The notes beneath the pieces are model-generated. The model was not told the DNA's origin and did no database searches. It was given only the letters and a program-made list of their open reading frames with translations. From contig CM054116.1 in the NCBI GenBank assembly GCA_028673005.1, forward strand, positions 96,202,207 through 96,266,206: 64,000 nucleotides of DNA, given 5' to 3'. The position numbers and the translations under genes are program-made. Source of the stretch: Tanypteryx hageni. Its lineage: Eukaryota > Arthropoda > Insecta > Odonata > Petaluridae. Positions 12,801 through 23,839 of the stretch are shown here, piece after piece (position 1 is the stretch's first letter; each line of letters begins with the position of its first letter).

Positions 12801-15800
12801 GAGCACCTCTTGCCACTCCTCTCCGAAAACCGCGCGCAGTACGTGAAGCACGAATTCGTGCGCAGGGTAGAGCTAGCGAGGAGGTGCACGGAACTCCGGT
12901 TGACCGGAGATTTTTCCGGCAAGCCGGAGTACTTGGATAAGTACAAGGGGACTCCGGGTGAGAGGGCAAAGATCGCCAGGAGGAGGACGACCCTAGCGCT
13001 AACGGGTGGCATGCTAGTGTCCCCCGAATACAGGGAAAAGTTCGTGGATTTCCCTAGGTCGAGACCTCGATTGGTCAAACGCAAAGATTCCCTGATGCCT
13101 TTGGAGGGGAGCATCGAGAAGGAATCGGAAGTGAGGGCGAAATACGTCGCGCATCCGGTCTGCAGACGACCCGAACTTCAGCGCAAGGTCAACAACCTGA
13201 TACTAGAGGGAGAGATGGAGTGCAAGGGGGAATACAGGTGAGTGGAGGCTGACGAAACTCCGTTCGATTTCCGCCTCATTCTCATTTCCGTTTTATTCTC
13301 ATTTCCGCGAATTTGTTGGAATTCTTCACAAAAAGTTAAGCAATAAAAGCCTTATGTCTGTCCGCATGTTTCATATCCGAATTGTTCAGTGAATTAAGTG
13401 TGGTATTAAGGACTTTTTGGGCTAAGGGCAATAAAAAATTATATAAACGGTTCACATGAACCATGCAGAAGTACCCAATGTATAAAAACTTCCCGTCATA
13501 CCTCGTAAATAAATTCAATAAAAACTCGCCGTTCGCGGGAGTTACGTTCCGAAAAATCTCCGCGAACGGAAAACCCGCGAAGTGCGAGGTTGAACTATTA
13601 CGGAAAAAGTACGGTTAGGTTCTCAGTTCGCGAGATATTTTGGAAAAAAATATTTTAGTGGTAAAATATTAATGTATATGATGTCGTTTAAAATTAAACA
13701 ATTTAATTTAATGTACATAAAAATGGATGATAATTCAAACAAACAAAATTGTAAAAATAAATAAAGCGAACTTTATGCCTTGCATGTATTCACGCATCAA
13801 GTCGGCATCTGTTCTGATTACGCGAATAAAATTCAATTCCATATCAATTTTTCTGATAATTGTAACAAATTACGGTTAAAACTCGGTAATACTCTTTTGA
13901 GGAAGGTAAATAACTAAAAAATATCTCTGTAACAACCGTAAAATGTGTTTTTTTAAGGCGTCTTCTAATTGGCCATTTAGAGCCAAAAGGAAATTCGCTC
14001 AACATTTACTTTAGATGTCTCATACAAAATCTCACGAAAATCGGTCAAGTTGTTTATGAGGTGAAAGATTCGGACAACAAAACAGATAAAGAAGGCTTAT
14101 AAATTACTCTCAGTTGATAAAATCCTATTTGTAATTCACTAAACCGTCAAACGGTCCAATTGCATTCTGAGCAACAAATTAACTGTAATAGGTTATAATT
14201 AACATATCACTGATTTATATTAAAATGTTTTTTTAAAACTAACGATCGGTGATACTTCAATGAAGGCAGCTGCTTTATAGCAAAAATGTTCATCCTGTTT
14301 ACTTGTTTATAGCTTCATGAGTTGTTCATATAATTTACTTCAAAGAAGCTTTTAAGCTTAATTTAATAATAACAATGAATTTGGTCTCCATCAGGATAAT
14401 ATCCGCAACATGTTTCAAAACGGTAGGCCTGTGGTCCACATACGTACACAAATATTTCAATTCGTAGACTAATCGCGTTTTTTTGACTATCCACTTCCTC
14501 CACGTTTTCAATGATTGCAAACCTTTTGCCTTCTGTTTGACTTTTCGTCAGCTTATTTCCTTCGATAACAATGCTCAATATTTTATCCCTTATAAGGGGA
14601 TGTCCTGTTTCTTGTAAGTTTTTTATCAATGATTATTCTTTCAATGTAAAATCCTCCCTTATTATTTTCATTTTTCTTAATGCTTAATCAAATTTTTCTG
14701 ATAAAACTAATAAATATATATAACGTTGTTCATCCTTTGAGGTCATCAGTTAAAAAGTTCTACACCTCACAGTGTCTTTCGCTGTTATCGAACCCGTAAC
14801 GAGATCGAGCGTGGAAGTTTCTATCCGGTTATATCGATATTATTATATCGATCAGGTATACATTTTAACGAAGCCCGCGTCGGTGTAAGGTAGTTTTAAT
14901 GGGGATTACGCATTGTTTTATTCTTCCCGTTCGAAAAATTATATCAAATTCACGCAGTGTAATTTTAAAATGGCATCGCCAATAAATTCTCATAATATAT
15001 ACGCATACCTAATCGCAAGTTTCAATCCTCAGGGAAAATTTCGTCGACTTCCCGAGGCAGAGGCCGAGCGTCGAAAAACCGGAATGTCAGCTGAGAACAG
15101 ACGGCGAGATCCAGTGCAACCCCGAGTACCGATCGAGCTTCATCGACTTCCCAAGAGAAAGACCTTCGGTGAACAAACCGGAGAACGCCATCAAGCTCAA
15201 TGGCGAGGCCCAATTCACCGCGGAATACAAGGAGAACTTCGTGGACTTCCCGAGAGAGAGACCGAAGAGCATGAAACCGGAAGGAGACCTCAAATTGGAC
15301 GGAGAGATGACATGCACCGCCGAGTACAAGGAGAGCTTCGTTGACTTTCCGAGAGAGAGGCCGAAATGCAAGAGGCCCACGGGGGACCTGAAACCCGAAG
15401 GCGACTTCCAGGATATGCAGTCCGAGGTGAGGTCGCGCTATGTTTGGCTCGGAGCCGGCGAAAGGGCCTCCATAGCCAAGAAGACCGAGTCCTTGGTCGC
15501 CAAGGGAAACGACGGTGAAGTCCGCTACGTCCCGGAGTACAGGGAGAGGTTCGTGACGTTCCCTCGGGAAAGGCCGCGGAGGAGGAGGCCGGGAGATCAG
15601 CTGAAGGCACCGGAAGTGACCGTGACGACGGAGGCGAAGGAGGAGACGGAGGCGAAGTCGAAATTCACGGGAGAGATAGGGAAGAGAGCGGAGATGATCA
15701 AGAGGGATGACTCCCTGAAGATGGAGGGGGAACTGGAGGCGAATCCAGAGTACAGGGAACAGTTCGGAGGGCCGCCCAAGGAGTCCCTCGTCGTGGGAAG

Positions 15801-18800
15801 GTCACCGGAAGGCGTGCCGGAGGTAAAAGATAAAAGGAAAAAATGTCACTTAAGCGAAAGAATATTACTCTGACCAGGAGCGGACCTAGGTGCAGAGCTT
15901 ATGGAGAGTAATGAGAAAACAAATATATATATATACTGACACCTATTTATGCAAAATAATACAGTCTCATTATAATAAATATACCCTGCTTATATATTTC
16001 CAAACTATCCCTAGAATGGCTATTTATGAAATATATTAATCGAGATAACGCATATTTTAATGAAGATTGATCATCTTCCTTATTACCCCTCTTTGTATCC
16101 GCCATTAACTTTGACGTGATATAATTCTAGTCATTTTAGTCTTGTGACACATTTACATAAGTAAATTTAACGGTGGAAGGCGTAACGTTGCGAAATCGTT
16201 CCATATTGTAAGCAAGGAATAATACATTGTAAGTTCCACAATTTTTATTTCAATTCACATCCCGAGTTTCCAAGTGCTACTTCATCGTCAGGCAGGGGCG
16301 GGCTGAGGTATTTTGGCACCCCAGGCGAAAAACCACCCCAGCGCCATAAATTTCTGCTAAGATATTTGAAAAGTAAATGTTAATTTATTCAACGCTCCGT
16401 CAGTATTAGTCATAATTAAAGAATAAAAGGAATTTCATTCAAGTCTGTTCCGCGATATAAATGATATCTAAAATTGATTCACTTACAAGCAATGTATTGA
16501 TAGTTGGTCAGGATAGCGCCCCGGGCAGCCAAAAAAAGCTCGTTAAGACATATTGGTTCTCTCTTCGTTATTATGCAAACGTTAGCGGATGTTGGTCTAG
16601 TCCAGGGGTCGGCAACCTGCGGCTCCGGAGTCGCGTATGGGTTCTTGAGTACGTACATACTTGTGCGGCTCTTTAGAAGTTAGCTAAATCCGAATCTCTA
16701 AAAAAGGTCGTATATGTTGTCATAGGATCAGAAGGACTAAAAGCGATCACGAAATTAATTAATAAGATTTACGACACGGGAGAGTGGCCTCAGGATTTCC
16801 TAGAAGTAACAATGATCCCTCTAAAGAAGAAGCCAAAGGCAATGCAGTGTAAAGATTACAGAATGATAAGCCTTCTGACACACACATCGAAGATCATCAC
16901 GAGGATTCTTAATAAAAGGCTGGAGAAAAAGGCAGAAGAAATAATAGGGGAAGATCAATTCGGTTTCAGAAAAGGACGAGGAAATAGAGATGCTATAGGA
17001 GTAGTTAGAATCGTATCAGAAAGGGCAATAGAATACAGTCAAGATATCTGCGCATGTTTCGTAGACTGGGAGAAGGCCTTTGATAGAGTAAATTGGGTAA
17101 AGTTGATGAAGATATCAAAGGATATAGGTGTAGACTGGAAAGACAGGAGACTGATTAGGAATCTATATGAGATTCAAGTTGTAAAGGTCAGGTTTGAGAA
17201 TGTGGACACCTGCGGAATAAATATCGGTAGAGGAGTAAGACAAGGCTGCTGCCTATCGCCAACCCTATTCAATATATATAAAGTCTAATGCAAGAAGCTC
17301 TAGAAGGCACAAGGGATTCCAAAATTGGAGGAAGGATTATAAGAACAGTAAAATACGCAGATGATCAAGTACTTCTAGCAAGAAAGGAAGAGGAGCTACA
17401 AAAAATGATAAATAGACTAGTGATAACAGGTAGAAAATACGGTATGGAAATAAATACAGAAAAATCCAAGGTCATTCGAATATCGGGTAAAGAAGAGGAT
17501 CTGAACATAACTATTGGGGGAAAGCCATTAGAACAAGTTTCAGGATATAAATACCTTGGAAGTATCATAACACGAGAGGCAAAATGTACGGATGAGATCA
17601 AAACTAGAATAGGAAACGCAAAAGCGGCTTTCAGGAGAAAGAAACAACTACTTACAGGGAATATAAGGGAAGATATCCGCAAGAAGTTGATAAAATGCTA
17701 CGTATGGAGTATAGCGTTGTATGGGGTAGAAACATGGACGCTAAGGAAAAATGACATCAAATACTTGGAAAGCTTTGAAATGTGGACTTGGAGGAGAATG
17801 CTGAAGATAAAATGGACAGATAGGATGAAAAACGATGAAGTGCTACGAAGAATAGGAGAGAAGCGAATGATTATACAGACTATCAGAAAGAGGAAGGCTA
17901 ACTGGGTTGGACATTACCTGAGGAGAGAGAGTATGATTAAAGACGTGTTAGAAGGAAAACTAGATGGGAAAAGGGAAAGAGGTAGGAAAAGGTTTCAGCT
18001 GATAGACGATTTGAAAGGGAAAGAGAGTTATCAAGATATAAAGAGGACAGCGGAAAATAGGAGTATATGGAGAACCAGGTTTAACCAAGAATAATCACGG
18101 ACCTGTCTACGGACAGACTACCTATGATGATGATGTTGTCACTCTACGGCTTCCAAGTATTTTGGCATGGAATAAAAACAAAAAATGGCTGGTCTAGCCA
18201 CTGCGGCGATAGTCCCCGCGAATCGCCAAATTTTAATTTATCTCCCTTATATCCTTTTCCGTTCTTTCATTTTTGCCGCATATTGTAACATTCTCCGAGT
18301 CAGCACCTTTTGCCGAGATCTTCTTATTTCGATTGATCCTAAGTTTCTTACTTTTCTCCATTTCGCATCGCGTGTAAGTTAAAATGCCACGTCATTCTCG
18401 GGGGCTGAAAAAAGTTGACGCAAGTCGGAAAATTTCTGCCTTTCGGAGCAAAAAATAATCGGATTTATTTCCGCTTTGCGAAAATTCCGTGATCTGACAG
18501 ATACACCATCCCTTCGTCCTCTCATCGTTATTCAGGTGGGCCTTCTCCTTTTCTCTCACCATTCCTTCATCAATGCCGTTAACGAATATTTTTTCTTTTT
18601 ATAATTTAATATTTTCTTCCCAGCAGTAGCCGTTTATTACTTGAATAAACTAAAATAATGATCTACCCTACCTAATAAAGCATTTTATATTTCCTAAGGA
18701 AAGCGCTAAAGGTTTACAGTTCTGCGCTTTGCTATTATCCTTAATCGACATGTTAAATTTGACAACTTGACGTAATAAATACACAAGAGCCTTCAGATTT

Positions 18801-20367
18801 ACCTAGCATCTACTGTTAATCTATCACCTATAGATAAATTTCTTTTTAAATTAATGTGTAATAATATTGATTCAATGGTCCTAAACGGATCTGCAAAAAA
18901 TGTCGAATATATTAACATTGTGTTATACTGACTGTATCTCAAGGCGGTCATTTGGCAAGGGGTAAAAAAAATTACCGAGCTCTTCCAACAATTAAAACGG
19001 ACGCACACACTACTTATCTCCCTATCCAGGTGAAAATCGTGGATCAGGAACCGGATAATAGCGTGGCGGCGACACTTAGACCACCGGAGGATCCAGGTGC
19101 TGACTTAAGCGGACGTTCTTCTCCCGTTGGGGGCAAAGCCAGATCACCCACGAGGGTGATCCCGTCTCCAATGGGGAGGCGGAGAAGGTCCGTTTCAGCG
19201 AGCGAGGCCAAGGAAGAGCCGTTGTCCCCGTATAGGTCAGTCGATCTCCAGTACCACTGCGATCTCATTTTCCTCACATTCACGACTATGAGAAAGTAAA
19301 AAATTATAAGATTTTTCATAACTTTTCTATTTTGTCCTAAAAGGATTGAGCAGGTTTAAAAATGAAAAATTCTGTTTTGGTTCTAAGGAAATGCTCGCTA
19401 TATTAGAACATATCTGCATAGGCTACCGATTCATAATATAATTTTATTGTTCCACGCCATTTAAATACTTGCCATACTAATTTTACTAGAACAGAACAAA
19501 AATTCTCAAATTTAAATTTATTTTTAAACTTATTGCAAAATTTAATAGTTTCCACTGCAAATTTAGATTTATTATATTTTTTGTTTGCTTATTAACCGCC
19601 ATGGCACAAAAATTATTTTAATTCATTTCAGTTTACAAAACTTTCCTTGGTGAAATTAAATGACACCAACTTGAGCTAATATTTCAACAGGCTATATAAA
19701 AATGCCCAAAAAGATAAACAATCCTTTGCAGTCATATATATTTCAAACTTAATTATATACTTATTGTAATACTAAGCAAGTTCATGTAAAAAACATAAAA
19801 ACCAGAAAACAAATCTCGAAAGTTAAAAGTTAAAAAGTTAAAATTTCTGATTGATATTCTTATATATATATATAACACTTTGATATAAAATGGAGCGTAT
19901 TTATCTTCTTTTTCTAAAGCAAATGATATCTATCCACAAAATTTTCCAAAGTTGTGTGTATGTAAGTGAAAACCAAAACAAAAATTTTAAGGGCGCTTAA
20001 AGCACTTTTTCATGACTCATATACACGTTAAGACGATGTAATATTATTTTCTCTTCACGTTATTTTACATTCGCGCTTTATTCCGAACAGGGCTTTTCGG
20101 GTCATCCGCAACCCATATATAGGATACGAGCCGTCCGTGAAGGCCAAGGCGGAGGCTCTCCGAAGGAGCCCGGGATCGAGCCCCGGTCGCAGATCGCGGC
20201 CCCAGAAGGTTTCAGACGCGAAGCGGAAGGCCTCGTTCGTCATCCTAAACGACGGGAAGGTGGAAAACGGCGTGGAAGAAAAGAGACCGATCGGCCATTG
20301 CGCTGTCGGCAGCGCTGCCAGAGGAAGATGGATGCCGCCGTGGTACACAGTGCCTACCGTGAGCTAG
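9701..20367 (+). CDS. SAXO/MAP6-like repeat protein gene, five exons found (5' end missing)
   Basis: The gene is assembled from exons 9701-9800, 12714-13237, 15033-15822, 19030-19235 and 20091-20367. Together they give about 632 codons including the stop, and all four junctions agree in phase (0, 2, 0, 2). The product carries about twelve repeats of roughly 31 residues. The dominant type reads EYxxxFVDFPRERPxxxKP, then a Leu, then GE/GD. A second type begins RxxYV. Then comes a Ser/Pro/Arg-rich tail ending near PPWYTVPTVS. EY...F repeats followed by basic residues and a GE step resemble the Mn modules of SAXO and MAP6 microtubule stabilisers. I infer a cytoskeletal, possibly axonemal, role. 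No start codon exon was identified upstream. AATAAA at 20702 may be the poly(A) signal. Confidence 0.6.
11780..11960. repeat. dispersed repeat, copy 2
   Basis: This is the same-orientation partner of 7240-7425, sharing CTAAAAGTG, ACATATTTTCATTGCTT, GATCGCCC and AATAACGCCCGG. It lies inside the intron. Confidence 0.6.
12298..12442. mobile_element. palindromic MITE, family A copy 1
   Basis: The segment folds back on itself. ATAAATTCCAGAA at the left is answered by TTCTGGAATTTAT at the right. The core ATGTACCTCC...GGAGGCACGTAAGACAGG forms the apex with a short loop around TTGGC. Related copies lie at about 23110-23240 and 61572-61672. No coding capacity is present. Confidence 0.7.
12714..13237 (+). 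CDS. repeat-protein gene, first repeat-bearing exon
   Basis: A strong acceptor (TTTTTTTCCCCCGCAG) precedes 12714, and the donor AG|GTGAGT follows 13237. The clearly repetitive sequence begins near ENRAQYVKHEF at about 12822, continues through PEYREKFVDFPRSRP, and ends in GEYR split across the intron. The first ~36 residues are atypical, so the true 5' border could instead be an internal acceptor near 12779 or 12840. The long opposite-strand open frame at 12506-13114 is a shadow of this exon. Confidence 0.65.
13238..15032 (+). other. intron of the repeat-protein gene
   Basis: Near 13520-13640 is a CpG-rich Tigger-type terminal fragment with paired motifs around TTCGCGGG and CCGCGAAC. The rest is AT-rich. 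A minus-strand 88-codon open frame at 14363-14629 was not recognisable as a gene. Confidence 0.4.
13520..13640. mobile_element. Tigger/pogo-like terminal fragment
   Basis: On the minus strand the order is ACCTCGCACTTCGCGGG, then CCGTTCGCGGAG, then GGAACGTAACTCCCGCGAAC. This pattern is typical of Tigger-type inverted ends. The opposite end was not identified. Confidence 0.4.
15033..15822 (+). CDS. repeat-protein gene, main repeat exon
   Basis: The acceptor TTTCAATCCTCAG precedes 15033 and the donor GAG|GTAAAA follows 15822. The first base G completes the AG left by the previous exon to make Arg. The spliced protein therefore reads GEYR-ENFVDFPRQRP, restoring one repeat exactly across the intron. 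The exon encodes about 263 residues: four near-identical EYxxxFxDFPRxRP units, an RYV-type unit, another EYRERFVTFPRERP unit and two decayed units. It is GC-rich compared with its surroundings, as expected for coding sequence. Confidence 0.75.
15877..16300. other. intron sequence with a hAT-like left end
   Basis: CAGGAGCGGACCTAGG at 15877 looks like a hAT terminal motif, but no matching right end was found. A (TA)n run follows at about 15923. Nothing else was recognised. Confidence 0.3.
16296..16360. mobile_element. hAT-like terminal fragment
   Basis: CAGGGGCGGGCTGAGG is followed by a segment reading GGCACCCCAGGCGAAAA. This is the familiar end of many arthropod and vertebrate hAT elements. 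A paired right end was not located, so the element is truncated or interrupted. Confidence 0.4.
16723..18132 (+). mobile_element. 5'-truncated non-LTR retrotransposon (RTE-like), broken reverse transcriptase
   Basis: A 9-base duplication ATGTTGTCA brackets the insertion (16714-16722 and 18133-18141), and the 3' end is a (TGA)n tail. Two open segments encode reverse transcriptase. The segment 16812-17287 carries DQFGFRKGRG, DWEKAFDRVNW and GVRQGCCLSPTLFN. The segment 17288-18094 carries YADD, GYKYLGSIIT, YGVETWTLRK and WTDRMKNDEVLRR. The frame breaks between LFNIY and the YADD segment at about 17280, so the copy is dead. The 5' part with the endonuclease is absent, as usual for target-primed truncation. 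RTE-like assignment rests on the C-terminal motifs and tail. Confidence 0.85.
16812..18094 (+). pseudogene. reverse transcriptase, frameshifted
   Basis: Palm-domain motifs run in order: FGFRKGR, DWEKAFDRVNW (first catalytic Asp), GVRQGCCLSP, YADD (catalytic pair) and YLGS. The thumb/C-terminal region ends with KRFQLIDDLK and ENRSIWRTRF. The reading frame shifts at about 17286 by a net change that is not a multiple of three. Confidence 0.85.
19030..19235 (+). CDS. repeat-protein gene, penultimate exon
   Basis: The acceptor ATCTCCCTATCCAG precedes 19030 and the donor TATAG|GTCAGT follows 19235. Entry is phase 0, matching the exit of the 15822 exon. The encoded stretch begins VKIVDQEPDNSVAATLRPPE. 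It becomes rich in Ser, Pro and Arg (PSPMGRRRRSVSASEAKEEP) and looks like a disordered, phosphorylatable linker. It exits with AG, completed to Arg by the next exon. Confidence 0.65.
20091..20367 (+). CDS. repeat-protein gene, terminal exon
   Basis: The acceptor TTTATTCCGAACAG precedes 20091. G completes the Arg codon, then AFRVIRNPYIGYEPSVKAKA opens a basic 91-residue tail ending RGRWMPPWYTVPTVS at the TAG of 20365-20367. A 3' untranslated region with AATAAA at 20702-20707 is plausible. The phase match with 19235 is exact. Confidence 0.65.
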
Positions 20368-22770
20368 AGGAACGCTGGAAAAGAGAGACTCGTATTGTGA
20401 TGAAGCATTTATGCTTCGAAAAAAATGACCCTTCGAATTAAGGTGTACATAAACTTAATAGTTATCGGAAAATGTGATAGGCAATCTACTAATTTTCGTT
20501 AACGATTTTCAGTTTTAGTTGCAACAAGTTACGTACGCTAGTTGGAGCCCTTTTATTGTGTTTATAAAAAAATGTGTTAAAATGTTTACGAAGGATTGCA
20601 TTTTCACGGTATTATTACTATTAGAGACAAAATAGGACAACAAGTCTATAGCGTGTTAAGTTTTTTGCAAACAGTTTTTAGATATGTAGTGAATAAGTGA
20701 AAATAAACGATGATTTGTTATGACATTATCTTTTTAATCCCTCTTATCCCTTAAAATATGTGGAAATCGTTTACGATTCAAAGCGCTAATAATGGTTAAT
20801 TGTTCGTTTAAAATAGAATTCAACAGAAATAAATGTTAAATAATAATAATCATCACACAATGTAAATGTTGACAGTAACCTTTTCGTATACTAAAATCGT
20901 TTTAATTAATGAGTAAAGCACTTCTTGGTATTCTTATGGACAGAACCGGCCGAGCGCTTAAGGAGTCCCGGACCCGAATATCTATGAGGCTCCCTGACAT
21001 ATGTGACATCTAAATAATGAATTTTTATTCCAAGTTTTTTACAAAGCATTGGTTGATGAAAAAAACATTTCTTGACAGTAAGTATACAAAAAACATTACA
21101 GTAAACGGTAGATAATTCTGTGTTTTATGGGACCCCAGGTTTTTAAATTATAACTTTTTCGGAGGGTTTTTATTAGAAAACAGTCAAGCAGGTGTTTTTA
21201 GTAAACGTTAATGCAAAATTCACACACGATGCTTTAATGATTGATATCCACCTATTCCGGAGCCCCCAATATTCGGGGGCCCGGATGCCTCGCATTCTTC
21301 AACATGATGATTATATAACTTCTATCCTTTACATCTCTCAATTATAGTAGCTGAATTGTTTTGCGTATGTCGTGAAAAACGTACCCTATCTCTTGTATGA
21401 TATTTTGCGATATTTTTATGGAATTACTTCCATTTATCGAATAAACATGGGATTACGTTGAGAAAAAATGTTATACATGATTCAAATATTTCAACAGTTC
21501 AATCTTACTTTTTAAAATGTGAGAAGAATGTTTCAAATAACGAGTTCAAGTTGACATAGTTAGCCGAAAGAACATGAGGTCTTCATCTTACTTAAATAAT
21601 CTGAAAAGGCGGCAATTTTACCTGAGAAAAATATAGAAATCAAAGCTATACTTCGTCAAATTTGAAACATTACTTTTTGAATCCACAATGATTTTACCCC
21701 ATTACGTTTTGTTTAAGTTTACAATTTTTTTTGTATTGCGTCAGCAAATGAAGCTCCCATTTTCAATTTTAACGGTGATTGGTTATTTCCTCGATATCTC
21801 TTTTCCCTTGGAATTTCAATCTTCTCAGAAATTCTTTTTTCATTTTATGCCAAGTAATGGCGAATTCCGAGATGCTACAAAATCAAAACGGTTTTTTAGT
21901 ATGAAAAAATTCGTTACGCATTTTATTATTGTAAATACATTAATTTCTATGTTTGCAGTAGAGCTGTAATCGTCCTTCTAATCTGAGTGAAATTACATAT
22001 TTATGAATCATAATCAGAAATATGGTTAGGCTAGAACTTAAACAAATTACGACCATGGATCAACCAGATGTTAAGTTGTTTTATATGAAATGCCATCAAG
22101 GAGAGAATTATAATGATATGATGTCTCTAAAATTCCCAAAAGAGAAATTATAAAGATTGTGTACGTTACGGCAGTAAAATTACCGTCAATGACTGAACTA
22201 TGCTTACAAATGTATTTTACCTCCAAAAAACCTTCCTATTATTTAAATAAAAGTTTTTTATATTAGATTCCTCTGAAATTATTGGCAATACGTCTGTTTC
22301 ATTACATGTCAAAAATCGGTAACCCATTTGCCAAATACTTATGCGAATTTTATGTCCTTATCAAATATAAGCTGGTGTTACAACCGTATATATGGTGTTA
22401 AGTCTTTCCTCCACTCTCCAGAGCCGTTGCAAATCCGCCACAAATGCTAAGCGTAGGGAAAGCCTCTTTGCGCACCCGCATACATCTATCAAACCCCTTT
22501 ATCATCCGAATTTCATACAGCGCCCTAAGCGGGGTGAATGTACTGTGGAATGGAGATTTTTCCGTGCACGTGAGGGAGTCTCGGTCTGAAATATGCATCA
22601 CTGGGAGACTCCCTCGGTAAGAGATCGATAGAGAGAGAGATAAATAGCGAGAGAGGTTGGGAGGATAGGGTGCTGGTGGGAAAGCAACGCCGAACCGCGG
22701 TTTCTTTCGAAAGCAACTTCGATTCAAGCCCGCGATGAGGAGACGAACGACATGGTATGATTCACTAGAG
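20368..22770. other. 3' flank of the repeat gene and gene-free sequence
   Basis: The first ~350 bases probably form the 3' untranslated region. A weak inverted pair, CCCGGACCCGAATAT near 20967 and ATATTCGGGGGCCCGG near 21268, may mark a small DNA element at about 20958-21291. A purine run GATAGAGAGAGAGATAAA lies near 22625. No gene was recognised. Confidence 0.4.
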
Positions 22771-23083
22771 CAGCGTTTCTCAACCTTTTCAATTATACGG
22801 CCCACCTAAGTTACAGAATATTACCCGCGGCTCACCTATATTACAAGACATTTTCCGCGGTCCATCTATATATTAAAAGGTGAAATGTAATCAAGAAGAA
22901 ATTCTATTTGATCGACAAAAGGAAGAGGGTTATAAAAAAACAAAAAATTTATTAAAATGTTCATTAACGTTTGATTTTTGCAAAATATTAAGTTTTCGCT
23001 ATGCTTTTGCGACATTTTTTTAAATATTGTTAACCGATCTTAATTTGTTCAAATTTTCGCGGCCCACCAACTGAAAAATACTG
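22771..23083. mobile_element. nonautonomous hAT element, 313 bp
   Basis: The left end CAGCGTTTCTCAACCTTTT belongs to the common CAGTGGTTCTCAACC-type hAT ends. The right end finishes ACTGAAAAATACTG. The flanks are CACTAGAG (22763-22770) and CATTAGAG (23084-23091), a 7 of 8 target duplication. Both ends carry GGCCCACC motifs. There is no transposase frame. Confidence 0.8.
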
Positions 23084-23109
23084 CATTAGAGAATTATAGT
23101 GCTTCTTAT

Positions 23110-23240
23110 GGCTGAAAACAAGTTAAAGAATAAGCATTTGAAAAAAATAAGTTCTTATCGTAGGTATCTCAGATAGCCGTGTGGTCTCCTATTGGAGATG
23201 CCTAGGGTAATCACTTATTTCAAATGCTAATCCTTGAACC
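23110..23240. mobile_element. palindromic MITE, family A copy 2
   Basis: The inverted arms are AATAAGCATTTGAAA...GTAGGTATCTC and GGAGATGCCTA...TTTCAAATGCTAAT. The apex resembles that of copies at 12298 and 61572 (TATTGGAG core). It directly follows the hAT element ending at 23083. Confidence 0.6.
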
Positions 23241-23839
23241 AAAATAGGAAATGTGCACACATACTCATTAAAGATGGAAATTTAAATTGAAAAAGCCCCA
23301 TTTTTATTTTATTTAATTTTATTAGTTTAAATTTATCAATTTAAATTTATCAATTTAAATTTAAAAATTTCAATTCTAAAGGTTAAAATGTATCTAAAAC
23401 GTTACATCAACTTGAAAATTAATAATACTCGTAAGAAATGTGCGCAAAAATATTTCATTATAAATCATCTTCTCTGATTACATTCAAACATGAATTGACG
23501 TTTTAGCGAAAAATTAGTTCATTTTTAGATGGAATAATGTTGTAACTATTTTTAAGTATACGAAAAATTTTTGTTTAATTAAATATTTTAAATGTTATTT
23601 GATTTAAATAAAAAAATTTAGGTTAGATTTTTTGTTGGAATAAATTATATTGACCATAAATCTAACGGCTATTATAAAAAAACCAAAGCTTTTAAAAATT
23701 ATCATAACGAGGCATTTAGATTTATTTTAATAAAAGAATTCCATAAGTGGCGTAAAAATTTATTACTTAAGTTTTAAATTTAGCGTTTTTATTGCTGCAG
23801 TATAATTCATTTTAAAATCACTTTACGAACAATAAAACA

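Larger units (their letters stand above)
16603..18191. mobile_element. hAT remnant interrupted by an RTE-like LINE
   Basis: CAGGGGTCGGCAACCTGCGG at 16603 is a recognisable hAT left end and is followed by GCGGCTCTTTA. The possible target duplication is GTCTAGTC (16595-16602) and GTCTAGCC (18192-18199), matching at 7 of 8. Removing the LINE at 16723-18132 leaves about 170 bases of hAT sequence. The right terminus GGCTG is a poor inverse of the left, so the right border is tentative. Confidence 0.45.

Noticed and set aside
12506..13114. 202-codon minus-strand open frame
   Set aside because: It is antisense to the phase-matched repeat exon and has no recognisable motif. It is explained by codon bias of the real exon.
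14363..14629. 88-codon minus-strand open frame in the repeat-gene intron
   Set aside because: I could not match it to any transposase or host family. Probably chance or a decayed element.
14913..15344. 143-codon plus-strand frame over the repeat exon
   Set aside because: It is a frame-shifted reading of the same repeats, and its repetition is a by-product of the true frame.
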